Shown: positions 17,555 through 28,422 of the stretch, one piece after another
Numbering within the stretch: the stretch's first letter is position 1
Layout: the number at the start of each line of letters is the position of its first letter
Assembly: GCA_022599575.1 (NCBI GenBank)
Contig: JAHZMA010000045.1
Span: forward strand, 1 to 45,545
Direction: 5' to 3'
DNA length: 45,545 nt
Source of the DNA: Alphaproteobacteria bacterium
Lineage (GTDB): Bacteria; Pseudomonadota; Alphaproteobacteria; JABAAW01; JAHZMA01
Position numbers and translations under genes: made by a program
Notes under the pieces: generated by a model
Database searches by the model: none
What the model was told of the DNA's origin: nothing
Seen by the model: the letters and a program-made list of their open reading frames with translations, nothing else

Positions 17555-17628
17555 GTGTCGATAAATACAAGCTCTGCATTCGTTACTCACGCTGTGCTGT
17601 GCACCCTAGACCCCGTTTTTCAACGGGG
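17555..17628 (-). repeat. REP-like element, right copy, inverted
   Basis: Read on the minus strand it begins with a 7-bp stem CCCCGTT/AACGGGG and loop of four (17611-17628), then CTAGGGTGC (17601-17609), GAGTAACGAATGC (near 17576-17588) and TTTATCGA (17559-17566). Order and spacing match the left copy at 15990-16060, so the two face each other around the HNH gene. The stem sequence differs while base pairing is kept, as expected for a selected hairpin. Confidence 0.8.
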
Positions 17629-17672
17629 TGACGATGATAGGTGTGTTATAATCGGGGGTTTGGCAAGAACAC

Positions 17673-19232
17673 CTACACCCTAAACTCATTCGCAATATTC
17701 AACAATCCCTCAATATCCAATTTTTTTTCTAACATATCGGCGAATTCATCTAAGGCGGTATCTGCCTTTTTCATAAAATAATTATCCCCATGACTATCAT
17801 CGCCACCGCCACCATCAAGCCCAAAAAACGCCTGATAAAAATCAGCATTATCGAATAACCCATGAAAATAACAGCCAAAAACCTGCCCGTGATATTGCCC
17901 TTCCGCCTGAGAGGATATTAAACGGGCTGATACCAACCGCTGATGGTTGCTTGTGAGCCACTGATTTTGTCCACCTGACTGTTTACCAATATAATGGGTT
18001 TCGCCCAAATGAATCTCGTAACCGCTAATGTTATAATGCTTGCCCTTAATCAGTGCTTGCCCATTGCTGTTTTCCAGCACTTTATGCTTGCCTAATGATG
18101 TTTTAATCGGTAATAATCCCAAGCCCGCAATTTCCTCAATATTGCCCTCAATGTGATGCGGGTCGCTGATACTCGCCCCCAACATTTGAAAACCACCGCA
18201 AATGCCCAATATTTTACCACCACGCCTCAGATGGCTATAAATATCGTGTCTCATGCCCGACTGCTGAAGATGAAGCAAATCATTGATGGTGTTTTTACTG
18301 CCTGCCAGAATCACCCAATCGCATATTGGCAATGGCTCATCGGGCGCAACCATCAGCATATTCAGGCGATTATCGCGCTCAAGCGGGGTGAAATCATCGG
18401 CATTGGCGATTGTATTGAGCCGAATGATGCAGATGGTTTTTTGCGCGCTATTATTTTTGCTACTGGTATTATTTTGCCCATTTTGATAACGCCGATTCAG
18501 CGCCATCGAATCCTCATCAGCAAAATATTTTGCGCCATTGAAAAAAGGCACAATCCCCAATGATGGCAAATTCGTTTGCTTGCCAATCATATCAATCGCA
18601 TCGGTAAACAGGCTTTCATCACCGCGAAACTGATTGATAATGTAAGCTTTCAGCAATTTTTTTTCAGGTGCGGTTAATAGATGATGTGTGCCGATAATCG
18701 ATGCAATCACACCGCCCCTATCAATATCCGCCACCAATATAACGGGCGCGTTGATGGCAGTGGCAAAGCCCATATTGGCAATATCATATGCGCGCAAATT
18801 CACTTCAGCGGGCGAGCCTGCGCCCTCAACCAAGATAATATCAGCCTGTTTGCTGATATGTTGAAAGGCATCAGTCACATATTTTAACAATTCGGGTTTG
18901 CGTTTATAATAGTCGCGCGCACTGATTTGACCGCTACGCTGTCCGCAAATAATCAGTTGCGATATATTATTGCCTTCGGGTTTTAGCAAAATCGGGTTCA
19001 TATATTTTGTAGGGGCAATATTGGCGGCGAAGGCTTGAAAGGCTTGGGCGCGTCCAATCTCGCCACCATCAATGGTAACTGCCGCATTGTTAGACATATT
19101 TTGTGGCTTAAATGGCATCACGCGCAAACCTTTGCGGGTGAAAAGCCGCGCAAGCCCAGCAGTGATGGTTGATTTACCGCTATCAGAGCCCGTGCCTTGT
19201 ATCATCAGGCAGGCGGGTGATTGACGCGCCAT
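17673..19232 (-). CDS. cobQ: Cobyric acid synthase
   Basis: CobQ amidates adenosylcobyrinic a,c-diamide at four side chains in late cobalamin synthesis. The 519-residue protein has an N-terminal dethiobiotin-synthetase-like ATPase domain (MIQGTGSDSGKSTITAGLAR, P-loop, then FKPQNMSNNAAV) and a C-terminal class I glutamine amidotransferase-like domain with the nucleophile in GICGGFQMLG (Cys345) and the catalytic His in CYFHGLFDN. It follows cobO by 23 bases on the same strand. No cobalamin riboswitch is visible upstream of the secB-cobO-cobQ run. Confidence 0.95.
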   Translation of the reverse strand: MARQSPACLMIQGTGSDSGKSTITAGLARLFTRKGLRVMPFKPQNMSNNAAVTIDGGEIGRAQAFQAFAANIAPTKYMNPILLKPEGNNISQLIICGQRSGQISARDYYKRKPELLKYVTDAFQHISKQADIILVEGAGSPAEVNLRAYDIANMGFATAINAPVILVADIDRGGVIASIIGTHHLLTAPEKKLLKAYIINQFRGDESLFTDAIDMIGKQTNLPSLGIVPFFNGAKYFADEDSMALNRRYQNGQNNTSSKNNSAQKTICIIRLNTIANADDFTPLERDNRLNMLMVAPDEPLPICDWVILAGSKNTINDLLHLQQSGMRHDIYSHLRRGGKILGICGGFQMLGASISDPHHIEGNIEEIAGLGLLPIKTSLGKHKVLENSNGQALIKGKHYNISGYEIHLGETHYIGKQSGGQNQWLTSNHQRLVSARLISSQAEGQYHGQVFGCYFHGLFDNADFYQAFFGLDGGGGDDSHGDNYFMKKADTALDEFADMLEKKLDIEGLLNIANEFRV

Positions 19233-19255
19233 TATTTATGCCTTGTCATTATCAG

Positions 19256-19876
19256 TTAAAATTCAATGCCGATTTGCGCTTTAATGCCATCACGAAAAGG
19301 GTGGCTAATTTGCGTCATTTCAGTGACCAAATCAGCGATTTCTATCAGCCTATCAGGGGCATTGCGCCCTGTTATCACTATATGTAAATCATCACGCTTT
19401 TGTTTTAAACTTTCAAGCACCTCATCAAGCGGCAGATAATCATAGCGCAACACGATATTAAGCTCGTCTAATACCAGCATGAATAAATCGGGGTCATTCA
19501 TTTCTTGCTTGGCAAATTCCCATGCTTTACGGGCGGCATCAATATCGCGCTGTTTATCTTGAGTTTCCCATGTGAAACCCTCGCCCATTGCGCGAAAACG
19601 GCATAAATCAGGAAATTTTTTTAACGCCTCATGCTCGCCTGTTTGCCACGCGCCTTTCACAAATTGTATCAGCGATATTTGTTTATCGCGCCCCAATGCG
19701 CGAAATATAAGACCGATGGCAGCAGTGGTTTTGCCCTTGCCCTTGCCCGTATGCACGATGATGAGGCCTTTCTCGCGCAATTTATCGCTCATTATCTTGG
19801 CGCGCGCTTGCTTCTTTTTCGCCATTTTTTCATTATGGCGGGCAAAATTGTCGGGTGGCTTGTCAGACTGTGTCAT
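19256..19876 (-). CDS. cobO: Corrinoid adenosyltransferase (CobO/CobA/BtuR)
   Basis: This enzyme transfers the adenosyl group of ATP to the cobalt of cob(I)yrinic acid a,c-diamide or cobalamin. The 206-residue product has the P-loop HTGKGKGKTTAAIGLIFRALG near residues 42-62, the family segment QFVKGAWQTGEHEAL, and the C-terminal ELNIVLRYDYLPLDEVLESL and HIVITGRNAPDRLIEIADLVTEM, all diagnostic. The N terminus is a basic helix that in this family covers the active site. It is located 12 bases after secB and upstream of cobQ. Confidence 0.95.
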   Translation of the reverse strand: MTQSDKPPDNFARHNEKMAKKKQARAKIMSDKLREKGLIIVHTGKGKGKTTAAIGLIFRALGRDKQISLIQFVKGAWQTGEHEALKKFPDLCRFRAMGEGFTWETQDKQRDIDAARKAWEFAKQEMNDPDLFMLVLDELNIVLRYDYLPLDEVLESLKQKRDDLHIVITGRNAPDRLIEIADLVTEMTQISHPFRDGIKAQIGIEF

Positions 19877-19888
19877 CAGATTTCAAAC

Positions 19889-20440
19889 TTAATTTTCGGT
19901 GAGATTATCGCTGGCATCATCGATTGTTTTTTTCAATTTATCCCGATAAAGCGCGGCAAAATCAATCGGCTGTAGAAATAAAGGCGGAAAGCCACCTTCG
20001 CTAGCGGCATTGGCAAGAATATTACGCGCAAATGGAAAAATGAAACGCGGCGCTTCTACCATTAAAATGGGTTGATAATATTTTGCATCTAAATTTTCAT
20101 TCATCTCTATCACTGCCTCATAAACCAATTCGGCGATGAATTGTGGGTGTTTTTCAATACTAGCCTCGCATTTAATGGTGAGGGTAACGGTGAAACGCTT
20201 CTCATCAAGCTCATTGGCGTCAATATTGATAGATAATGCAATTTCAGGTTGCCCTTTTTGTGCGTAAATATGTGGCGCATTAGGATTTTCGAATGATAAA
20301 TCTTTCAAATATTGCGATCGAATGATAATGGGTTGCCCGGGAAGTCCTGCTTTATCATTTGGTTTTGCAACATTTTGTTGCTCTGGTTTTTTCTCTGGTA
20401 ATGCTTTTTTCTCGTTTTCATCAGATGTTTCATTAGCCAT
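19889..20440 (-). CDS. secB: Protein-export chaperone SecB
   Basis: SecB keeps precursors unfolded and hands them to SecA. The core matches the family: RSQYLKDLSFENPNAPHIY, then the beta-sheet segment FTVTLTIKCEAS, and the C-terminal helices with FPFARNILANAASEGGFPPL. I chose ATG 20440 (MANETSDEN) because AAAGG stands seven bases upstream of it; a longer reading from 20455 would include that ribosome-binding site as codons. The 183-residue protein is longer than the usual 150-160 residues because of an acidic/charged N-terminal tail. It is divergent from dnaN. Confidence 0.93.
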   Translation of the reverse strand: MANETSDENEKKALPEKKPEQQNVAKPNDKAGLPGQPIIIRSQYLKDLSFENPNAPHIYAQKGQPEIALSINIDANELDEKRFTVTLTIKCEASIEKHPQFIAELVYEAVIEMNENLDAKYYQPILMVEAPRFIFPFARNILANAASEGGFPPLFLQPIDFAALYRDKLKKTIDDASDNLTEN

Positions 20441-20480
20441 AATACAGCCTTTCATTTGTTAATACAGGTAATTTATTACT

Positions 20481-20509
20481 ATCGTAAATGATTTATAACA
20501 TTTTGACAA
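20481..20509 (-). promoter_or_regulatory. Candidate secB promoter overlapping a plus-strand -35
   Basis: On the minus strand TTGTCA (20504-20509, 5/6) and TACGAT (20481-20486, 4/6) are 17 bases apart, about 40 bases before the secB ATG. A perfect plus-strand TTGACA (20503-20508) overlaps the same site in the direction of dnaN but has only a poor -10 (TTTAAG/TTAAGA near 20526-20532). Activity is inferred. Confidence 0.4.
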
Positions 20510-20661
20510 ATATTTATGGTTAATTTTTAAGAATTTTTACAAAGCTTGCTGATAAGTCGAATTTTGCCCTTGTGTTGGTAGATTTTGCAAGATATATTTA
20601 TGAGTCCAAAAGCATAAAATGCCAAGATAGAAATAAATGTTTAATTTTTGAGGAAGATAAC

Positions 20662-21774
20662 ATGAAATTCACCGTTGACAGAGCAATATTAGGACGTGCG
20701 TTAGACCATATTCAGGGCGTGATTGAACAGCGCCATTCGCAAAATATACTTTCTTATATCAGGTTGAAAGCCAAAGGTGATATGGTTGAATTAACGGGCA
20801 CGGATAAAGAAGTATTCATGCAAGAACAAATTGCCGCTGAAATTAGCGATATTGGTGAAACCATTGTACCAGCGCGCCTTGCCCACGAAATTGTGCGTAA
20901 ATTGCCCGATGGCGCGATTGTTGAGGTGAGTGTTGACGATAATATGCTTAAAATGCAAGCGGGCAAGAGTAAATTTAACTTAAATCTGCTTGATATGGGG
21001 GGCATGGATGGTGAAAGCGGTTTTCCTTCACCCGAACAAGGGCCTTTTTCGGCAGAATTTACAATTGAATCTGAAAAATTAGGCAAGGCAATTAAAGCGG
21101 TGAAATTGGCAATCTCTAACGATACCATGCGGCATTATTTAAATGGTGTTTATTTGCATCATGCCCATGATAGTTTGTGCTTTGTTGCCACTGATGGGCA
21201 TAGGCTCGCCTATTTTGCGGGTGAATCACCGATTGGGGCTGAAAAAATACCGGGCGTGATTATTCCTAAAAAAGCGGTGCTAGAAATTGTTAAATTATGT
21301 GATGAAAAAACGCAAAATATCGTGGTGAAAGTCAGCGATAAATTGATAAGATTCGAATTTGAACATATCACCCTTACCAGTAAATTAATCGGTGGTGAAT
21401 TCCCTGATTACCAACGGGTGATACCGCAAGATAATGATAAAAAAATGAAAGTCGAATCGGGTAAATTGCGTAAAGCGGTTGAGCGGGTCAATATTTTTGC
21501 TGATGAATCAAGCGCGATAAGATTGAAAGCTGACGGTAATTTGCTTGAACTTTCCACTCGTTCGCAAGAATCAGGTGAAGCGGTTGATGAAATTGAAGTT
21601 GAGTATGAAGCAGAAGCACTTGAAATTGGCTATAATGCAAAATATTTGCTAGATATTGCCGATAATATCACGGGCAATGCAGAATTTGCGTGGCTGAATA
21701 ACAGTGCTGCCACCATTATTCGCGATATTGATAAAGAACAAGTGCTGTATGTTTTGATGCCGATGCGAGTGTGA
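20662..21774 (+). CDS. dnaN: DNA polymerase III beta sliding clamp
   Basis: DnaN is the ring-shaped processivity clamp of the replicase. The product from ATG 20662 is 370 residues, near the E. coli length, and begins MKFTVDRAILGRALDHIQGV, a typical DnaN start. This start has GAGGAAG eight or so bases upstream; a longer in-frame reading from 20572 adds 30 residues with no family support. Conserved features are ATDGHRLAYF in domain II, GGEFPDYQRVIP before domain III, and the C-terminal VLMPMRV that contributes to the partner-binding pocket. recF follows after 13 bases. Confidence 0.96.
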   Translation: MKFTVDRAILGRALDHIQGVIEQRHSQNILSYIRLKAKGDMVELTGTDKEVFMQEQIAAEISDIGETIVPARLAHEIVRKLPDGAIVEVSVDDNMLKMQAGKSKFNLNLLDMGGMDGESGFPSPEQGPFSAEFTIESEKLGKAIKAVKLAISNDTMRHYLNGVYLHHAHDSLCFVATDGHRLAYFAGESPIGAEKIPGVIIPKKAVLEIVKLCDEKTQNIVVKVSDKLIRFEFEHITLTSKLIGGEFPDYQRVIPQDNDKKMKVESGKLRKAVERVNIFADESSAIRLKADGNLLELSTRSQESGEAVDEIEVEYEAEALEIGYNAKYLLDIADNITGNAEFAWLNNSAATIIRDIDKEQVLYVLMPMRV

Positions 21775-21787
21775 ATAAAATCAATTT

Positions 21788-25497
<3,710 letters not shown>

Positions 25498-25580
25498 GAA
25501 AAACTTGCTTTTTTACGATTTTGCCGTTAAAGTGAAAACAGATGCCTTATAAGTGAAGCATAATAGGCAAATGGAGCAAG

Positions 25581-26057
25581 ATGAGAATAAATAATGGCAG
25601 TTCTATCAAAGGAAATGGTAGGCTAACAGCAACAAAACGCACAGGGCCTGCATCGACAAGTGATGCGGTTTTTTCGGTCAATTCGGACGATAAAATAGAA
25701 GAAACTGATGAAGCCAGTGGTACGGGCGAAGCAGGTGATATTGCTGGCAGTGCGCTGGGTGGTATTGGTGCGCTATTGAATCTGCAAGAAGTGCAGTTGG
25801 GCGAACAACATAATCAGCAGGCGGCTGATTATGGGCAAGGGCTAATAGAACAATTACGGCAGCTACAAGCCGAGCTATTACGCGGTGATATTACGATTCA
25901 TCGGTTAAATGCGATTCAGAAATTCATCAATCATAATCGGAGCAGGGCGGCGCATAGTTTGGCATTAGGCGCGGTTATCTCGCAGATTGAAACCAGAGTC
26001 GCGGTTGAGATGGCAAAATACGGACAAGATATCGCGCTGACGGATAAAAAATTGTAA
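25581..26057 (+). CDS. fliX: Flagellar assembly regulator FliX family
   Basis: In Caulobacter FliX links flagellar basal-body assembly to the activator FlbD of sigma-54 class III/IV genes. The 158-residue product has the family features: a MRI start, a variable Ser/Thr/Gly-rich first half, LGGIGALLNLQEVQ near residues 63-76, then the helical region GQGLIEQLRQLQAELLRGDI and the C-terminal signature QIETRVAVEMAKYG. The assignment rests on this C-terminal pattern. No other flagellar gene is nearby, so it is displaced from the usual flagellar clusters. The presence of rpoN in the window agrees with sigma-54 flagellar control. Confidence 0.78.
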   Translation: MRINNGSSIKGNGRLTATKRTGPASTSDAVFSVNSDDKIEETDEASGTGEAGDIAGSALGGIGALLNLQEVQLGEQHNQQAADYGQGLIEQLRQLQAELLRGDITIHRLNAIQKFINHNRSRAAHSLALGAVISQIETRVAVEMAKYGQDIALTDKKL

Positions 26058-26153
26058 ATCTCTTGTTTTCGTGTTGCGTCATATAGTAACGCACAATGCC
26101 TTATATATTGAGCAATCCTGACACGCACCGCCATCGTTAGTATTTGGTAAAGC

Positions 26154-26331
26154 GGGGCAATCGAAGCATATCTTACTTTCAATGCGATTGAAGCATTGAA
26201 AGTTTTAGATATACTGGATTGCCAATTCCGACTCTTATTAACCTATCATAAATATAAACATCCTATAGGCAATCCGCATCGACTAAAACTTTGAAAATAT
26301 ATTTTCAAAGCAAGTCTTGCTCGATTGCCCC
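26154..26331. repeat. Three-armed inverted-repeat element
   Basis: A perfect 11-bp outer stem GGGGCAATCGA (26154-26164) / TCGATTGCCCC (26321-26331) encloses three inner hairpins: ACTTTCAATG/CATTGAAAGT (26175-26184 with 26194-26203), GGATTGCC/GGCAATCC (26216-26223 with 26268-26275), and a perfect 22-base palindrome at 26289-26310 (CTTTGAAAATA and its complement). All stems are nested without conflict, so the stretch could fold as one branched RNA or DNA cruciform. It could be a structured RNA, a fliX terminator region or a MITE-like repeat. Confidence 0.7.
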
Positions 26332-26401
26332 CTTGATACTATAAAAGCTGTAGCGACACGCTAGATATTTGTGTTGAGCAATCTAACAACATACACCATC
26401 G

Positions 26402-26589
26402 TTAGTATTTGGTACAGCGGGGGGTAGGCGGTGGCGGTGTGTGTTAAGAATTCGTCAATACGAAAACCGTGCATGCCCGCGATACATTAATATATGGGGG
26501 GCTTTGCGACATACGCTTCGGCTGGTTTGTCCGTAGGACACCAGCCTCGCGATGGCGCCCCCCATGCCCCCACCGCTGTGCTTAATACT
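26402..26589. repeat. Long palindromic intergenic repeat, copy 2
   Basis: It opens with TTAGTATTTGGTACAGCGGG (26402-26421) and closes with the inverted equivalent, which reads AGTATTAAGCACAGCGGTGG on the minus strand (26567-26589). The inside contains a strong hairpin from GGGGGGC (26496-26502) to GCCCCCC (26557-26563), with inner stems GCTGG/CCAGC and GTCC/GGAC around the loop GTA at 26533-26535. The shared ends and GTCC-NNN-GGAC centre identify it with copy 1 at 15762-15911. Confidence 0.78.
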
Positions 26590-26640
26590 GGCGACAGTGT
26601 GAGTTTCGGATACCCAATACTAATGGCGGTGCAAACCTCA

Positions 26641-26662
26641 CCCCCACCGCTGTGTTTAACAC
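26641..26662 (-). repeat. Extra inverted end sequence of the palindromic repeat
   Basis: The minus strand reads GTGTTAAACACAGCGGTGGG here, matching the inner part of the family end sequence; a separated CCATTAGTATTG lies at 26614-26625 on the same strand. It may be the remnant of another copy or a nested insertion beside copy 2. Confidence 0.6.
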
Positions 26663-26775
26663 AAAGGAGTATGTGCTAAAACAATATATTATATAAAAAT
26701 CTTGTAACTGAAACTGTTTTTTGCTATCAAGATAAGCATCATATGTCGCAAATATCGATTTTGCCATATCATCAT

Positions 26776-26849
26776 GCGGGTGTAGTTCAAAGGTAGAATT
26801 CTAGCCTTCCAAGCTAGCTGTGTGGGTTCGATTCCCATCACCCGCTCCA
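26776..26849 (+). tRNA. tRNA-Gly, anticodon TCC, CCA encoded
   Basis: A full cloverleaf is visible: acceptor stem GCGGGTG/CACCCGC (26776-26782 with 26839-26845), D arm with AAAGGTA loop, anticodon stem CTAGC/GCTAG around the seven-base loop CTTCCAA with anticodon TCC at 26808-26810, T arm with GTGGGTTCGATTCCCAT, discriminator T and encoded CCA at 26847-26849. The TCC anticodon reads GGA and GGG. A short ORF antisense to it is a common artefact. Confidence 0.96.
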
Positions 26850-27170
26850 TATTCTTGAAAAAGATGATAATCAACTATCTCCCAAAAAACAAAGGGACTC
26901 CGTGATGAGCCCCTTTATCCGATTGAGCAAAGCCCTATCAATTTATTAACTATCATTTTTAGGAATCATTCGTCAATGTTTAAATTTTTAAAAACAGACA
27001 TGGTTTTGCCGCTTATCACATACCCCCAATAAAAAACATTTCATAAAAATATTGACTTATGCGTGGTTTTTGCGTATTTATCAGCAGAGACTTTATGCAA
27101 AGTTTTGTTTTGTAGTTTTTTATGCTAAAAATTACGGGTTTTTGTAAATATTCTTTGAGTGTGAGGTATA
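26850..27170. other. 321-base gap between tRNA-Gly and livK
   Basis: It holds a hairpin at 26891-26916 (AAAGGG.CTC pairing with GAG.CCCTTT, one mismatch, no T-run) that may end the tRNA transcript, then AT-rich sequence and the presumed livK promoter. I see no gene. Confidence 0.5.
27052..27080 (+). promoter_or_regulatory. Weak candidate promoter for livK
   Basis: TTGACT (27052-27057, 5/6) is 17 bases from TATTTA (27075-27080, only 3/6 but preceded by TGCG). It lies about 90 bases before the livK ATG. The -35 is good and the -10 poor, so this is tentative. Confidence 0.28.
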
Positions 27171-28376
27171 ATGAAGAAAATTTTAATAACGACTGCTTCT
27201 GTTGCGCTATCGGCGGCATTGATTGCTGGTTGTGGCAAAAAAGAAGAAGTAAAAGAGGGAATAAAAATAGGCATTCTGATGGGCTATACGGGTCCGATTG
27301 AAAGTCTAACACCCGATATGTCAGCGGCTGTTGACTATGCAGTGTCAGAAGTTAATACTTCTGGCAAATTCTTGGGTGGCACACCTATTTCAACGGTGCG
27401 CGCTGATAGCACTTGTGTGGATTCAGCGGCTGCAACAACAGCGGCAGAACGGCTTATCACATCTGATGGCATTTCTGGGCTGATTGGCGCTGATTGTTCT
27501 GGTGTAACAATTGCGGTATTAAGTAATGTGGCGATTGCCAATGGTATGGTGATGATTTCACCATCGGCAACATCACCCGCATTAACCACCACTGAAGATA
27601 ATGGCTTGTTTTTCCGCACCTCACCATCTGATGCGCGTCAAGGCGAAGTGATGGCTGATGTGGTGATGGATCAGGGCTATAGCAATGTGGCACTTACCTA
27701 TACCAATAATGATTATGGCAAAGGTTTAGCTGATGCGTTTGAAGCGGCTTTCACAAATGCAGGTGGCACCGTTACAACATCGGTACCGCATGAAGATGGC
27801 AAGGCTGATTATTCTGCAGAAGTGAGTGCGCTCAGTTCAGCAGGTGGCGAAGTTTTAGTCGTTGTTGGCTATCTTGATCAAGGTGGCAAAGGCATTGTGC
27901 AAGCATCGCTAGATTCTGGCGCGTTCGATACATTCGTTCTGCCTGATGCGATGGTTGGCGATTCATTGCCAGCGGCAATTGGACCAAAACTTAACGGGTC
28001 ATTCGGGCAATTACCGGGCACTGATAGTGAAGGTTCTATGCTATTTATTGAGATGGCGGCAGAAGAATTTAATAGTGAGGGGCCTTTTACGGCTTCAAGC
28101 TATGATGCTGCTGCGCTGATGCTACTTGCCATGCAAGCAGCAAATTCAAGCGACCCTGCTGATTATCAAAGCAAAGTGTTTGATGTTGCCAATGCACCGG
28201 GTGTGGAAATCGGTCCTGGTGAATTGGGCAAAGCACTTGAATTGCTGGCAGATGGTCAAGAAATTGACTATGTTGGCGCAAGTGATATTGAGCTGATTGG
28301 TCCAGGCGAAAATGGCGGTCGCTATCGTGAAATCATCATTGCAGATGAAGCGATTGAAACTGTTGGCTATCGTTAA
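27171..28376 (+). CDS. livK: Branched-chain amino acid ABC transporter, binding lipoprotein
   Basis: This is the periplasmic substrate-binding component (type I fold, Peripla_BP_6/LivK family). The 401-residue precursor has a lipoprotein signal with lipobox IAGC (Cys21), so it is probably anchored to a membrane. The mature part starts with IKIGILMGYTGPIESLTPDM, the typical first lobe, followed by a substrate-contact region ISPSATSPALTT and FFRTSPSDARQGEVMADVV. The ligand could be a branched-chain or another amino acid, or an amide; sequence alone does not decide. A GAGG ribosome-binding site precedes the ATG. A strong terminator follows, separating it from livGFHM. Confidence 0.9.
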   Translation: MKKILITTASVALSAALIAGCGKKEEVKEGIKIGILMGYTGPIESLTPDMSAAVDYAVSEVNTSGKFLGGTPISTVRADSTCVDSAAATTAAERLITSDGISGLIGADCSGVTIAVLSNVAIANGMVMISPSATSPALTTTEDNGLFFRTSPSDARQGEVMADVVMDQGYSNVALTYTNNDYGKGLADAFEAAFTNAGGTVTTSVPHEDGKADYSAEVSALSSAGGEVLVVVGYLDQGGKGIVQASLDSGAFDTFVLPDAMVGDSLPAAIGPKLNGSFGQLPGTDSEGSMLFIEMAAEEFNSEGPFTASSYDAAALMLLAMQAANSSDPADYQSKVFDVANAPGVEIGPGELGKALELLADGQEIDYVGASDIELIGPGENGGRYREIIIADEAIETVGYR

Positions 28377-28387
28377 GAAATAACAAG

Positions 28388-28422
28388 AAAGCCCGCTGTT
28401 TTATTGGTAGCGGGCTTTTTTT
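28388..28422 (+). terminator. Rho-independent terminator between livK and livG
   Basis: AAAGCCCGCT (28388-28397) pairs perfectly with AGCGGGCTTT (28409-28418) around an 11-base loop, followed by a run of T. The run ends right at the livG ATG (28423). It probably makes the binding protein more abundant than the transporter through partial termination or 3'-end protection. Confidence 0.9.

Larger units (their letters stand above)
26058..26775. other. 718-base gene-free, repeat-rich stretch
   Basis: No credible gene is present. In order it holds a short inverted repeat TGCGT/ACGCA just after fliX, a family end sequence TTAGTATTTGGTAAAGCGGG (26137-26156), a three-armed element (26154-26331), a second end sequence leading into palindromic copy 2 (26402-26589), and one more inverted end sequence (26641-26662) just before the tRNA region. 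The short ORFs across it follow the palindromes and lack ribosome-binding sites. Confidence 0.65.

Noticed and set aside
20572-20661. N-terminal extension of dnaN by 30 codons
   Set aside because: The extension has no family similarity, and a GAGGAAG ribosome-binding site sits just before ATG 20662, which gives the standard DnaN start.
20441-20661. oriC between secB and dnaN
   Set aside because: The gap is AT-rich, but I see no cluster of DnaA boxes (TTATCCACA-like) and the region is fully used by candidate promoters.
26494-26679. 61-codon ORF in the palindromic copy 2
   Set aside because: It lies entirely in repeat stems and end sequences and lacks a ribosome-binding site.
26689-26874. 61-codon ORF antisense to tRNA-Gly
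   Set aside because: It reads through the tRNA and yields a familiar artefactual peptide; the tRNA cloverleaf explains the conservation.
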